NCBI GenBank assembly: GCA_938045565.1
Contig: CALIAZ010000014.1
Location: 1-30,749, forward strand
Source of the DNA: an uncultured Atopobium sp.
Lineage (GTDB): Bacteria; Actinomycetota; Coriobacteriia; Coriobacteriales; Atopobiaceae
Direction of reading: 5' to 3'
DNA length: 30,749 bases
The notes beneath the pieces were generated by a model. That model did not search any database. It worked only from the letters and a program-made list of their open reading frames with translations, and was not told the DNA's origin. Shown here piece by piece: positions 7,045-14,834 of the stretch (its first letter is position 1; each line of letters starts with the position of its first letter). Made by a program: the position numbers and the translations under genes.

Positions 7045-9816
7045 TTACTTCTTGGTCTTAGATTTAGTGTAATACGTATCTTCCATAGGAAGCTTAGTAC
7101 GCATCACATGATCATAGGCATAGTATGCATTTGCTACTGCAGGAGCAGTTGGGATTGTTGAAATCTCACCAATGCCTTTTCCTCCGTAAGCAACAGGGAG
7201 TAAATGTTCCTTCTCGACATAAATTGCCTCAATATGAGGAATATCGGGAGCATGGAAGAGGCCTAGAGTAGCAAACTTTGACTTTGGCACACAATCCTGA
7301 AGCTTGTAGTTTTCTGTTGTGGCATAGCCGAGCGACATCAACACGCCACCCTCAATTTGACCTTGGATTGCAATAGGGTTAATGACCTTGCCGGAATCAT
7401 GCGCGGCATATACATCAGTAACCTTGCCCTCATCGTCTAAAACCACGCACGTTGTTGCAAAGGCATAACAAATGTGGCTCTTTGGATTAGGCTTGTCAGC
7501 ACCAAGTTTATCGGTTGGCTCAAAGTAAACATAACGGAACTCATGACCTTCAAGCTTCTTCAAGCCTGCAACTGGATCCTTTGGATGAATACCCGCACCA
7601 GCAACCAATGCTTTACCATCTGCGTATCCAACACCCTCATAAGGACGACCATCAGAGTACACAATAGTCTTTCCGTCACCGTGCGCCTCAACGGGCTCAG
7701 ACGATACTTCCTTGCCAGCCTCAATATCCAAAAGCGCGTCACGCAGCAAGAACGCCACGCCACGAACAGCTTCTCCGGTAACAACTGTTTGACGAGAGCC
7801 AGAAGTAGTACCTGAATCAGGTGCATTTTCTGTAGAGCACTCACCGTTAACAATAACTGACTTTGGAAGGCCAATTGCTTCAGCAACATCCTGCAAAAAG
7901 ACTGTATTGCAACCCTGACCAATATCTGAAGTAGCAGAGTAGACAACAACCTTGCCGTCTTCAATACGAATGTTTGCACGACCTGCGTCAGGCAGACCAA
8001 CGCCAACACCAGAGTTTTTCATAGCGCAGGCAAGACCAGCACGTCCCTTATGGGCTTTATATACATCTTTAACTGCAAGAAGCGTTTCTTTAAGTGCTGT
8101 TGACTGATCACAGATCTGACCATTAGGAAGTACATCTCCAGGGGCAACTGCATTTCTCCAGCGCATCTCCCATGGGCTTATACCGACCTTCTCGGCGAGA
8201 AGATCCATGAGCTCCTCAAGAGCAAACTCAGTTTGGCAAACTCCAAAGCCACGGAATGCACCAGCAGGTGGATTATCAGTATAGTATCCATAACCACGAA
8301 TATCAGTATTTTGATACTTATACGGACCAACAGCGTGTGTACAAGCACGTTCAAGAACTGGTCCACAAAGTGACGCATATGCTCCTGTATCAAAATAAAT
8401 ATCGCAATCAAGAGCAGTAAGGTGACCTTCAGCATCGCAGCCGAGTGTAAAATCTGCCTCCATAGCATGACGTTTTGGATGGAAGATAAGCGACTCGTTA
8501 CGAGTAAACTTACACTTAACCGTACGCTTAAAAATGTAAGCAGCCAATGCAGAAATATGCTGGACGGTTACATCTTCTTTTCCACCAAATCCGCCGCCTA
8601 CCAGCATGGTTTCTACAACTACCTTATCAGGAGTTTCATCCCATCCAAACATGTGGGCAACTTCTTTACGAGTGTCGTAGGCACCTTGATCGGTAGAAAG
8701 AATCTTTACACCATCTTTATAGGGAAACGCAACAGCGCATTCAGGCTCAAGGAATGCATGCTCAGTAAAAGGTGTCGAGAAATGCTTAGTAATAATGTGG
8801 GCAGAATTTTTAAGTGCATCCTGAACATTACCGCGTGTAATATGACGGCTCTGGCAAAGATTACTTTCTGCTTCTGTATGTACAAGAGGAGCGCCTTCGG
8901 CAGCAGCCTCTTCAATATTACGCACAATAGGAAGCTCTTCATACTCAACTTTTACAAGTTTTTTGGCCGCTTCAAGAATCTCTTCATCCTCTGCGACTAC
9001 CATACAAAGTGCATCGCCCAAATAACGTGTATTTGAACCTTCAGGGATAAATACATCCCAATCCTGCTGAATGTGGCCAACTTTATTTACAGGTACGTCT
9101 TCGGCTTTTAAGACTCCAACAACACCTGGTAGAGCCTCTGCTTCTGTTGTATCAATTTTTACCACACGTGCACGAGGATACTTAGAGCGCACGCATGAGC
9201 CATACGCCATATCTGAGAAATCAACATTGGTTACGTCATCAGGATATTTACCATATCCAAGTACCTTTGCACGAACATCAACACGGAATGCTTTTGAACC
9301 AACACCGTAATTATCGCCACGCTCTAGGTCTGGATCAATTTGCTCTTCTCCACGAAGAATACGTGCGGCTTTTAAGATACCTTCAATAATTTTCTTATAT
9401 CCAGTGCATCGACAAATATTATTTTTAATTGCTTCTTTAACTTCTGCTTCAGTCGGATTAGGATTTCGACGAATTAAAGCTGCGCCACTCATCACCATAC
9501 CGGGAATACAAAAACCGCACTGTACAGCTCCAACTGCACCAAAAGCGTACACAAATGCTTCTTGCTCATCATGAGAAAGGCCTTCTACGGTTTCAATTAC
9601 TTTTCCCTGTGCGCGTTTAGTATTCATGATGCAACCACGAGTAGCTACGCCATCAATAACAACCGTACAGGTACCACAAGCACCTTGAGAACAACCATCT
9701 TTTACCGATAAAAGATGTAAATCATCTCGAAGAAAACGAAGCAACGATTTATTTTTTGTAGTAGTAATTGTTTCTCCGTTTACCGTAAAGGTATACTCTT
9801 CTACTTCTTCGGCCAT
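7045..9816 (-). CDS. xdhD: Selenium-dependent xanthine dehydrogenase (2Fe-2S and molybdenum domains fused)
   Basis: Molybdenum hydroxylase acting on xanthine or related purines. The N-terminal part carries two [2Fe-2S] clusters: C42, C47, C50, C62 (GCSQGACGTC) and C100, C103, C135, C137 (CGFCIPGM ... NICRCTGY). It is followed by the large molybdopterin-binding region with GGGFGGKEDV, PPAGAFRGFGVCQ and the C-terminal GGKGIGE containing the catalytic glutamate. No FAD domain is present, so electrons must leave through a partner. The 923-residue fused layout matches the selenium-dependent XDH family (E. coli XdhD is similar). In that family selenium is a labile ligand, not selenocysteine, and no in-frame UGA is needed here. 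I preferred ATG 9816 over GTG 9822 because AAGGAG lies 5 bases before it, while the GTG overlaps the Shine-Dalgarno. Confidence 0.94.
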   Translation of the reverse strand: MAEEVEEYTFTVNGETITTTKNKSLLRFLRDDLHLLSVKDGCSQGACGTCTVVIDGVATRGCIMNTKRAQGKVIETVEGLSHDEQEAFVYAFGAVGAVQCGFCIPGMVMSGAALIRRNPNPTEAEVKEAIKNNICRCTGYKKIIEGILKAARILRGEEQIDPDLERGDNYGVGSKAFRVDVRAKVLGYGKYPDDVTNVDFSDMAYGSCVRSKYPRARVVKIDTTEAEALPGVVGVLKAEDVPVNKVGHIQQDWDVFIPEGSNTRYLGDALCMVVAEDEEILEAAKKLVKVEYEELPIVRNIEEAAAEGAPLVHTEAESNLCQSRHITRGNVQDALKNSAHIITKHFSTPFTEHAFLEPECAVAFPYKDGVKILSTDQGAYDTRKEVAHMFGWDETPDKVVVETMLVGGGFGGKEDVTVQHISALAAYIFKRTVKCKFTRNESLIFHPKRHAMEADFTLGCDAEGHLTALDCDIYFDTGAYASLCGPVLERACTHAVGPYKYQNTDIRGYGYYTDNPPAGAFRGFGVCQTEFALEELMDLLAEKVGISPWEMRWRNAVAPGDVLPNGQICDQSTALKETLLAVKDVYKAHKGRAGLACAMKNSGVGVGLPDAGRANIRIEDGKVVVYSATSDIGQGCNTVFLQDVAEAIGLPKSVIVNGECSTENAPDSGTTSGSRQTVVTGEAVRGVAFLLRDALLDIEAGKEVSSEPVEAHGDGKTIVYSDGRPYEGVGYADGKALVAGAGIHPKDPVAGLKKLEGHEFRYVYFEPTDKLGADKPNPKSHICYAFATTCVVLDDEGKVTDVYAAHDSGKVINPIAIQGQIEGGVLMSLGYATTENYKLQDCVPKSKFATLGLFHAPDIPHIEAIYVEKEHLLPVAYGGKGIGEISTIPTAPAVANAYYAYDHVMRTKLPMEDTYYTKSKTKK

Positions 9817-9917
9817 TTTCACTCCTTACGTGTCTGGGAGAATGTTGTGTATCGTACCCCAAACCCGCTAACTGAACATTTTTGTCATGCATTACAAATC
9901 TATAATTTTTATCGCTT

Positions 9918-9937
9918 TAATCTATAGCTTTAGATTA
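9918..9937. promoter_or_regulatory. 7-bp inverted repeat and repeated AATCTATA upstream of xdh
   Basis: TAATCTA (9918-9924) and TAGATTA (9931-9937) form a perfect dyad with a 6-base spacer, 102-121 bases upstream of xdh. AATCTATA occurs twice in the same orientation (about 9896 and 9919), roughly two helical turns apart. This resembles a regulator-binding region. Confidence 0.3.
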
Positions 9938-9962
9938 CTCCCCTCTCTCTTTTTAGCGTAGG

Positions 9963-9987
9963 CGGTTGGTAAAAGTTTTACCAACCG
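9963..9987. promoter_or_regulatory. Perfect 12-bp palindrome between ygfK and xdh
   Basis: CGGTTGGTAAAA (9963-9974), one G, then its exact inverted complement (9976-9987). It lies 20 bases past the ygfK stop and about 150 bases upstream of xdh. There is no T-run on either side, so it fits an operator or an mRNA-stabilising hairpin better than a terminator. It shares TTGGTA/TACCAA with the dyad at 5501-5521. Confidence 0.45.
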
Positions 9988-10006
9988 TCATACGACTATA
10001 TATAAA

Positions 10007-13000
10007 CTACGCACCTATAAGATAGCTGTACGAATCACGTACCGTGACAATCATCTTGCGGATATTTTCTGGAAGACCACAAGCTTCATCATCAACGTTA
10101 TAAATTGCTGTACTGCCATCAAGACGTACTAAGAAACCGTCTTCAGTTGGAAGGAAGCCTTCATTCTCAGAGTTGTCAAAGTCTTCACGACTCCAAAATG
10201 CGGTGAACTTATCTTTATAAGGACGACCTTCAGAGTATGGGCAGAACACGGCACAGTTACCACACTCATTACACATACCATCAACGTGAATAATCTGCTG
10301 CTGAAGAATACCTGGAACCTTAATAGCAACATTTGCACGATTCGGGCATACCTCAACGCATGCTTCACATACCGAAGGACAAGAAAGACAACGTGACTGC
10401 TCGCACGCATCAGTATCACCGCAAAGCTGTCCACGCTTACCAAAAATCTTAGCAACGTCTTCCTCAAGATTAGAAAGTTCTTTGCCTGAGAAATTAAAGT
10501 CTGCAATGGCAACAGCTACAGTCATTGCATCTGCAATACCTTTAACAACGGTTGCTGGACCACGGCGTCCATCACCAACCGCATAGACATGCTCAAGAGA
10601 AGTCTGAAGATTATTGTCCACAACTGGACGACCCTTCTCGTCAAGGGCAATTCCAGAGGTGGTATAAAGATTAGACTCAATCTGCTCACCAACTGCTGTA
10701 ATAACAGCGGTTGCAGGAATTGTAACGAACTCGCCTGTTCCCTCAGGACGACGACGACCAGACTCATCAGGAGCGCCAAGTTTCATTACCTCGCAGGTAA
10801 GCTGATTATTGGCCAAATCTCCTGGGGCGAGAAGCTCCATGAACTCCACGCCGTCATCGATTGCCATCTGGAGCTCTTCCTCATCAGCAGGCATATAGCG
10901 CTTGGTACGACGATATACCAGACGTACATTTTGTACACCAGCAACACGCTTTGCCGCACGAGCAACATCCATAGCAGTATTACCAGCACCGATAACAACT
11001 ACGTCAGTGCCAAGGTTAACGGACTCAGGTGCACGCTTAAACTCTTCAAGGAACTCAAGAGCATCCAGAGCCTCACCGGACTTCAAGGTCTTACGACCAG
11101 GAGCCCATGCACCGATGGCTACTACAACGTCGGTATAACCCTCAGAAAGCAGAGTATTTACATCTGCAACCTCAACGCCTGTCTTAAAGGTTGCACCATA
11201 TGCCTGGCACAGCTTGACATCATTATCGATAGCTTCCTCAGAAATACGGAAACCAGGAATAACGTGACGAACAATACCACCAAGCTTATTGGTACGTTCA
11301 AAAACAACTACTTCAATACCTGCGCGTGATAAGAAAGATGCCGCCGAAAGACCAGCGGGGCCACCGCCGATAATAGCAACCTTCTTATCCTTAACCACAC
11401 CACGAGAGGTAAGCGTTGGAAGGACCTCCATAAGGCCGTTCTCTGCGGCGGTAAGTTTGCAGCTACGAATATGAACATGCTCATCAACGTAATTGCGCAT
11501 ACAAGAATTGGTGCAGGTGTGAGGACAAATAGTACCGGTAATAAAAGGAAGGGCGTTGCGCTCAAGAATGATGTGTAAAGCGTCAGCATAACGACCTTCA
11601 TCTACTGCCTTAAGATATCCTGGAATGTCCTGATGAATTGGACAAGAATCACGACATGGTGCAATAAAGCAGTCAGTCAGCGGAAGCGCCCCGCGTACGT
11701 GACGATCAGGTTGTGGCTTAATCTCTTTGTGATAACGTGCATTTTTGAGCGAGCTTTCAAGCAAGGCAGATACCTTTGCCACATCAACGCCAGAAAATGC
11801 TTCCGTATTTTCATCTGCAAAGAGTCCAGCAATCTGCGTCATGCGCTCATAGCCACCAGGCTTCAAAATGGTAGTTGCCATAGTAACAGGCCAAATACCT
11901 GTATCAACAAGATCTTTAATATTGTTGTAGTCTGCACCACCAGAGTACGAAATACGAAGCTTACCATCAAACTGCTCAGAAAGACGCTTAGCAAGTGAAA
12001 GTGACAAGGTCCAAAGAGAACGACCAGACATATACATTTCTTCGCTTGGTAACTCACCACGAGTAACATCTACTGGGAAGGTATTGGTAAGTTTGACACC
12101 AAACTCAACACCCTTTTCTGCACACAGTTTCATAAGACGCTCAAGCATAGGAACTGCGTCAGCCCACTGCAAATCTTCCAGGAAGTGATGGTCATCAAAG
12201 GCAATGTAGTCAAATCCTAAAGAATCCAGCGTTTTACGTGCGTACTCATATCCCAAAAGCGTTGGATTGCACTTAATAAAGGTATTAAGATGCTTCTCGG
12301 TAATGAGATAAGAAGCAATTCGCTCAATCTCATCTGGAGGACAACCATGCAGAGTTGACTCCGTAATAGAATCTGAAATACGAGAAGGAATGGAATCAAT
12401 AAATGCCTCGTCAACATTGTGGAAGCGATTAATGTTAGCTTTTGCCCATGCAATTGCCTCCTTAAATACAGGAGTCTCAGAGGCATCCTTCATGTCATTT
12501 ATATATTTATCTACCTTAGGAGTTTTAATTCCTTCAAGGTCATAACCAACAGACATGTTAAAGACAAAGCCATCAGCATCTCCCAAACCAAGCTCTTGGG
12601 AAAGAATATGGCAGATAACCCATGCCTTGACATACTCATCGAATGCCTGAGGTACGGTTAACTCCGTAGACCACTCGCAGTTGTATCCCTCATCGGATGC
12701 CAAAATACAAGGCTTATTAACGCAAGCTGAAAGCTCTTCTCCATCCATTTTCTGAACTGTTTTAAGCTCAAAGAAACGAGCACCGGTAACATATGATGCT
12801 ACGATATTCTGTGCAAGCTGTGTATTGGGGCCCGCTGCAGGACCAAATGGGGTCTCAATTTTCTCGTTAAAAATAGGACGAGCAGCTCCAGCTGTCTTGG
12901 CAAATGCATGAATTCCAAAGATAGTCTTCTGATTTTCGTACTCATCTAAAATCCAATTCATCAGATGGTCGAATTTCATGGGACGCATAATGTCGCTCAT
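10007..13000 (-). CDS. ygfK: YgfK, FAD/NAD and Fe-S oxidoreductase (putative selenate reductase subunit family)
   Basis: Large three-part redox protein of about 997 residues. Residues about 1-430 resemble a dihydroorotate/dihydropyrimidine-dehydrogenase-like barrel. About 445-515 is a GltD-type cysteine-rich segment (CRDSC, GTICPHTC, CMRN). This is followed by FAD- and NAD-binding Rossmann units (IIGGGPAGLSAASFLSRAG near 543 and VVVIGAGNTAMDVARAAKR near 690). The C-terminus carries two [4Fe-4S]-type motifs (CLSCPSVCEACVEVCP and CNECGNCAVFCP). Family members are labelled putative selenate reductase subunits, but in purine clusters the protein more likely moves electrons between NAD(P)H and a purine-ring reaction, possibly serving Xdh, which lacks FAD. 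ATG 13000 is preferred to 13024 because an AGGAGAGG stretch precedes it and conserved sequence (MSDIMRPMKF) begins there. It follows ssnA by 127 bases. Confidence 0.92.
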   Translation of the reverse strand: MSDIMRPMKFDHLMNWILDEYENQKTIFGIHAFAKTAGAARPIFNEKIETPFGPAAGPNTQLAQNIVASYVTGARFFELKTVQKMDGEELSACVNKPCILASDEGYNCEWSTELTVPQAFDEYVKAWVICHILSQELGLGDADGFVFNMSVGYDLEGIKTPKVDKYINDMKDASETPVFKEAIAWAKANINRFHNVDEAFIDSIPSRISDSITESTLHGCPPDEIERIASYLITEKHLNTFIKCNPTLLGYEYARKTLDSLGFDYIAFDDHHFLEDLQWADAVPMLERLMKLCAEKGVEFGVKLTNTFPVDVTRGELPSEEMYMSGRSLWTLSLSLAKRLSEQFDGKLRISYSGGADYNNIKDLVDTGIWPVTMATTILKPGGYERMTQIAGLFADENTEAFSGVDVAKVSALLESSLKNARYHKEIKPQPDRHVRGALPLTDCFIAPCRDSCPIHQDIPGYLKAVDEGRYADALHIILERNALPFITGTICPHTCTNSCMRNYVDEHVHIRSCKLTAAENGLMEVLPTLTSRGVVKDKKVAIIGGGPAGLSAASFLSRAGIEVVVFERTNKLGGIVRHVIPGFRISEEAIDNDVKLCQAYGATFKTGVEVADVNTLLSEGYTDVVVAIGAWAPGRKTLKSGEALDALEFLEEFKRAPESVNLGTDVVVIGAGNTAMDVARAAKRVAGVQNVRLVYRRTKRYMPADEEELQMAIDDGVEFMELLAPGDLANNQLTCEVMKLGAPDESGRRRPEGTGEFVTIPATAVITAVGEQIESNLYTTSGIALDEKGRPVVDNNLQTSLEHVYAVGDGRRGPATVVKGIADAMTVAVAIADFNFSGKELSNLEEDVAKIFGKRGQLCGDTDACEQSRCLSCPSVCEACVEVCPNRANVAIKVPGILQQQIIHVDGMCNECGNCAVFCPYSEGRPYKDKFTAFWSREDFDNSENEGFLPTEDGFLVRLDGSTAIYNVDDEACGLPENIRKMIVTVRDSYSYLIGA

Positions 13001-13045
13001 TTTGGTTCCTCTCCTTTTAACCAATGTGAGTTATAGTCCCCGCAC

Positions 13046-13119
13046 TTATGGCGTCCGCGGGCGACGCCTTATTTACGCATATGCGCAAGACGAGAAGAAC
13101 TTTCAAAGTTCTTCTCGTC
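13046..13119 (-). promoter_or_regulatory. Two strong hairpins in the ssnA-ygfK intergenic region
   Basis: A perfect 15-bp inverted repeat (GACGAGAAGAACTTT at 13089-13103, single C, exact complement at 13105-13119) lies 8 bases past the ssnA stop. A second smaller one (GGCGTC/GACGCC, near 13049-13068) follows. In the minus direction no clear T-run comes after either, so intrinsic termination would be weak. They may act as an mRNA-processing or stability element between ssnA and ygfK, or as a partial terminator. The long stem contains the over-represented word CGAGAA on both arms. Confidence 0.5.
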
Positions 13120-13127
13120 ATACCGAC

Positions 13128-14483
13128 TTAATACTGGCGGCCGTTGAGCTCTCCCCAAAGCTTCTTGGCCTCAACCATAGTCCAAGCGTTAATCTTGTCC
13201 TCATCAAACGCAACAAATTCGCGGTCCTTATAGAGAACCTTACCGTTGACAATAGTAGTGCGGCAGTTCTTACCCTCAAAGCCAAAGAGCATGTGACCGT
13301 CGATGTTCTCGTCAGAAAACGGCGTGAACGGTTTGTAATCAAAGATTGCAATGTCAGCAGCAGCACCAGATGCAAGCTTACCTAAAGGCTTGCCATTAGA
13401 CTTTGTTGAGAAGTACTTCTCGGCCATCTTGACATTGTTCTTGAAGAGCATGGTCATAGCTTCAACCCAACCAACATTTGGCATACAAGCATTATGACGC
13501 TGCATAGGTAAGAAGACCTTCAGCGATTCAAGCATATCGTGCGTATACGCATCGGTGCCCATGCATACATCAATACCACGCTTGAAGAACTCAAGTACCG
13601 GCGCACACCCAACAGCATTACCCATATTGGACTCAGGATTGTTAACAATGCTGGTATGAGTATGAGCAAGGATGTCCATATCAGCAGGAGTTACGTGGAT
13701 GCAGTGGCCAAGCATGGTCTTCTCGCCCAAAAGACCATGATCAAGCAGGCGATGTACCGCAGTGGTTCCGTGATTAAGAGCAGAATCATATACATCATCC
13801 ATGCCCTCGCAAACGTGAATATGGAAGCCGGTAAGACCGTTGTTGGCCTCAACCATCTTATCCAGCGTCTCATCAGAAAGCGTAAAGAGGGCGTGTCCAC
13901 CAAACATAGCGGCAATCATATCGTCATCTTCATCTGCAGCCCATTTAGCAAAGGCAGCATTTTCAGCGATAGACTCATCACGCTTGACCTCTCCATCACG
14001 ATCAGATGTCTCATAGCAAAGGCAAGCACGAATACCAAGCTCTTTTGCGACGTCTTTGATAGCAAAGAGTGAATCAGGAATCTCACAGAAACTTGCATGG
14101 TGATCAAAGATAGTAGTAACACCATCTCGCAGTGAATCAAGGATAGTTGCGTAAGCACAAGCGCGAGTTCCATCAAGCGTCAGATGACGATCAATGTTCC
14201 ACCACTGCTGCTCAAGATTTTCAAGGAAGTTGTGAGGGTTACAGTCTTTGATAGCAAGACCACGTGCCAAGCCAGAATAGATATGAGTATGGCAGTTAAT
14301 AAGACCTGGCATAATGACGCCACCATGAGCGTCAAGCTTTTCTGCATCGGGATAGGCGGCTTCAAGTTTCGCACGCGTATCAACGGCAACAATCTTCTGA
14401 CCTTCAATTGCAACAGCCCCATCCTCAACATATGGATGAGCTTCGTCACGCGTAATAACACGGCCATTTACAATAAGCAGCAT
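13128..14483 (-). CDS. ssnA: SsnA, amidohydrolase/chlorohydrolase family aminohydrolase
   Basis: Metal-dependent amidohydrolase related to guanine deaminase and TRZ/ATZ hydrolases. It has the metal-binding HTH (H65, H67 in LINCHTHIYSGLARG), a second histidine pair in GFHIHVCEG, a histidine in MLGHCIHV and the catalytic aspartate in MGTDAYTHD. The length of 451 fits the SsnA family (about 440). The name goes back to an E. coli stationary-phase gene; in selenium/purine clusters the enzyme is thought to deaminate or open a purine-derived ring. ATG 14483 follows AAGGAG with 6-base spacing. It is the first minus-strand gene of the cluster, divergent from the PAS regulator at 14835, and heads the ssnA-ygfK unit. 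Its long leader contains a short hairpin right before the Shine-Dalgarno. Substrate is not determinable from sequence. Confidence 0.93.
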   Translation of the reverse strand: MLLIVNGRVITRDEAHPYVEDGAVAIEGQKIVAVDTRAKLEAAYPDAEKLDAHGGVIMPGLINCHTHIYSGLARGLAIKDCNPHNFLENLEQQWWNIDRHLTLDGTRACAYATILDSLRDGVTTIFDHHASFCEIPDSLFAIKDVAKELGIRACLCYETSDRDGEVKRDESIAENAAFAKWAADEDDDMIAAMFGGHALFTLSDETLDKMVEANNGLTGFHIHVCEGMDDVYDSALNHGTTAVHRLLDHGLLGEKTMLGHCIHVTPADMDILAHTHTSIVNNPESNMGNAVGCAPVLEFFKRGIDVCMGTDAYTHDMLESLKVFLPMQRHNACMPNVGWVEAMTMLFKNNVKMAEKYFSTKSNGKPLGKLASGAAADIAIFDYKPFTPFSDENIDGHMLFGFEGKNCRTTIVNGKVLYKDREFVAFDEDKINAWTMVEAKKLWGELNGRQY

Positions 14484-14501
14484 AGGAACTCCTTGCCACG
14501 T

Positions 14502-14520
14502 GCCGCAGATCAGCTACGGC
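14502..14520 (-). promoter_or_regulatory. Leader hairpin just upstream of ssnA
   Basis: In the minus-strand leader GCCGTAG (14520-14514) can pair with CTGCGGC (14508-14502), with one G-U pair and a 5-base loop, ending about 10 bases before the AAGGAG of ssnA. It is the last of several GC-richer foldable segments between about 14485 and 14570. Translational control is only a guess. Confidence 0.3.
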
Positions 14521-14609
14521 GTATAAAATGACGGATGTGCCCTCTCCGACACCCCGTTCGGACATATATTAAAGAGAGCCCGACTTCCCTTTTGTGCAAA
14601 AACCAAAAC

Positions 14610-14622
14610 AAACAATTTGTTT
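14610..14622. promoter_or_regulatory. 13-bp palindrome, operator candidate
   Basis: AAACAATTTGTTT is a perfect dyad (6+1+6) 127-139 bases upstream of ssnA, downstream of the possible ssnA promoter. It is low-complexity A/T sequence, so chance is a real alternative. Confidence 0.25.
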
Positions 14623-14704
14623 TATATTCTAATTTTTTATTTGGTTTATATTCTCATAAATTTTGCCAAAATAACTAATTTATCGGTATACGGTCAAATC
14701 TTGG

Positions 14705-14718
14705 CGTAAACGGTTTCT
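14705..14718. promoter_or_regulatory. cre-like / LacI-family operator candidate
   Basis: CGTAAACGGTTTCT matches the inner 12 positions of TGWAANCGNTNWCA, missing only the outer two. It abuts the possible -35 element of ssnA and the possible promoter of the regulator, so it could control both directions. Confidence 0.35.
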
Positions 14719-14834
14719 TGCCACATTAATCAATACCTATACATAGTGTCCTATTTCTGCATAAACAAAACCTGTTAGGATAGAACTGTTTAAAATATTT
14801 TTGAAACTAATCTACGTAGTTGGAGTACATCACT

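Larger units (their letters stand above)
14484..14834. promoter_or_regulatory. Divergent control region between ssnA and the PAS-HTH regulator (351 bp)
   Basis: No gene is visible. The centre (about 14595-14690) is very AT-rich and the ssnA-proximal 100 bases are GC-richer and foldable. A possible minus-strand promoter has TTGACC at 14697-14692, a 17-base spacer and TTATTT at 14674-14669, which would give ssnA a leader of about 180 bases. For the regulator, TTGCCA near 14719 with TACATA 16 bases later is possible. The region also holds a 13-bp palindrome (14610-14622) and a cre-like site (14705-14718). GTTAGGAT near 14774 resembles half of the motif seen at other cluster promoters. Confidence 0.5.

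Noticed and set aside
8422..9036. 204-codon plus-strand open frame opposite xdh
   Set aside because: The minus-strand Xdh frame is continuous with intact motifs here; the plus frame has no family features.
7045..9816. Selenocysteine (in-frame UGA) in the selenium-dependent xanthine dehydrogenase
   Set aside because: The frame is continuous with ordinary cysteines. In this family selenium is a labile ligand at the Mo site, so no UGA is expected and none is seen.
10589..11329. 246-codon plus-strand open frame opposite ygfK
   Set aside because: It is shadow coding opposite the FAD/NAD domain of YgfK, with skewed composition and no motif.
13539..14072. 177-codon plus-strand open frame opposite ssnA
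   Set aside because: Antisense to a secure amidohydrolase gene; no Shine-Dalgarno.
14484..14834. Purine (guanine/xanthine) riboswitch in the ssnA leader
   Set aside because: I could not find the conserved core of a known purine riboswitch; only small local hairpins are visible.
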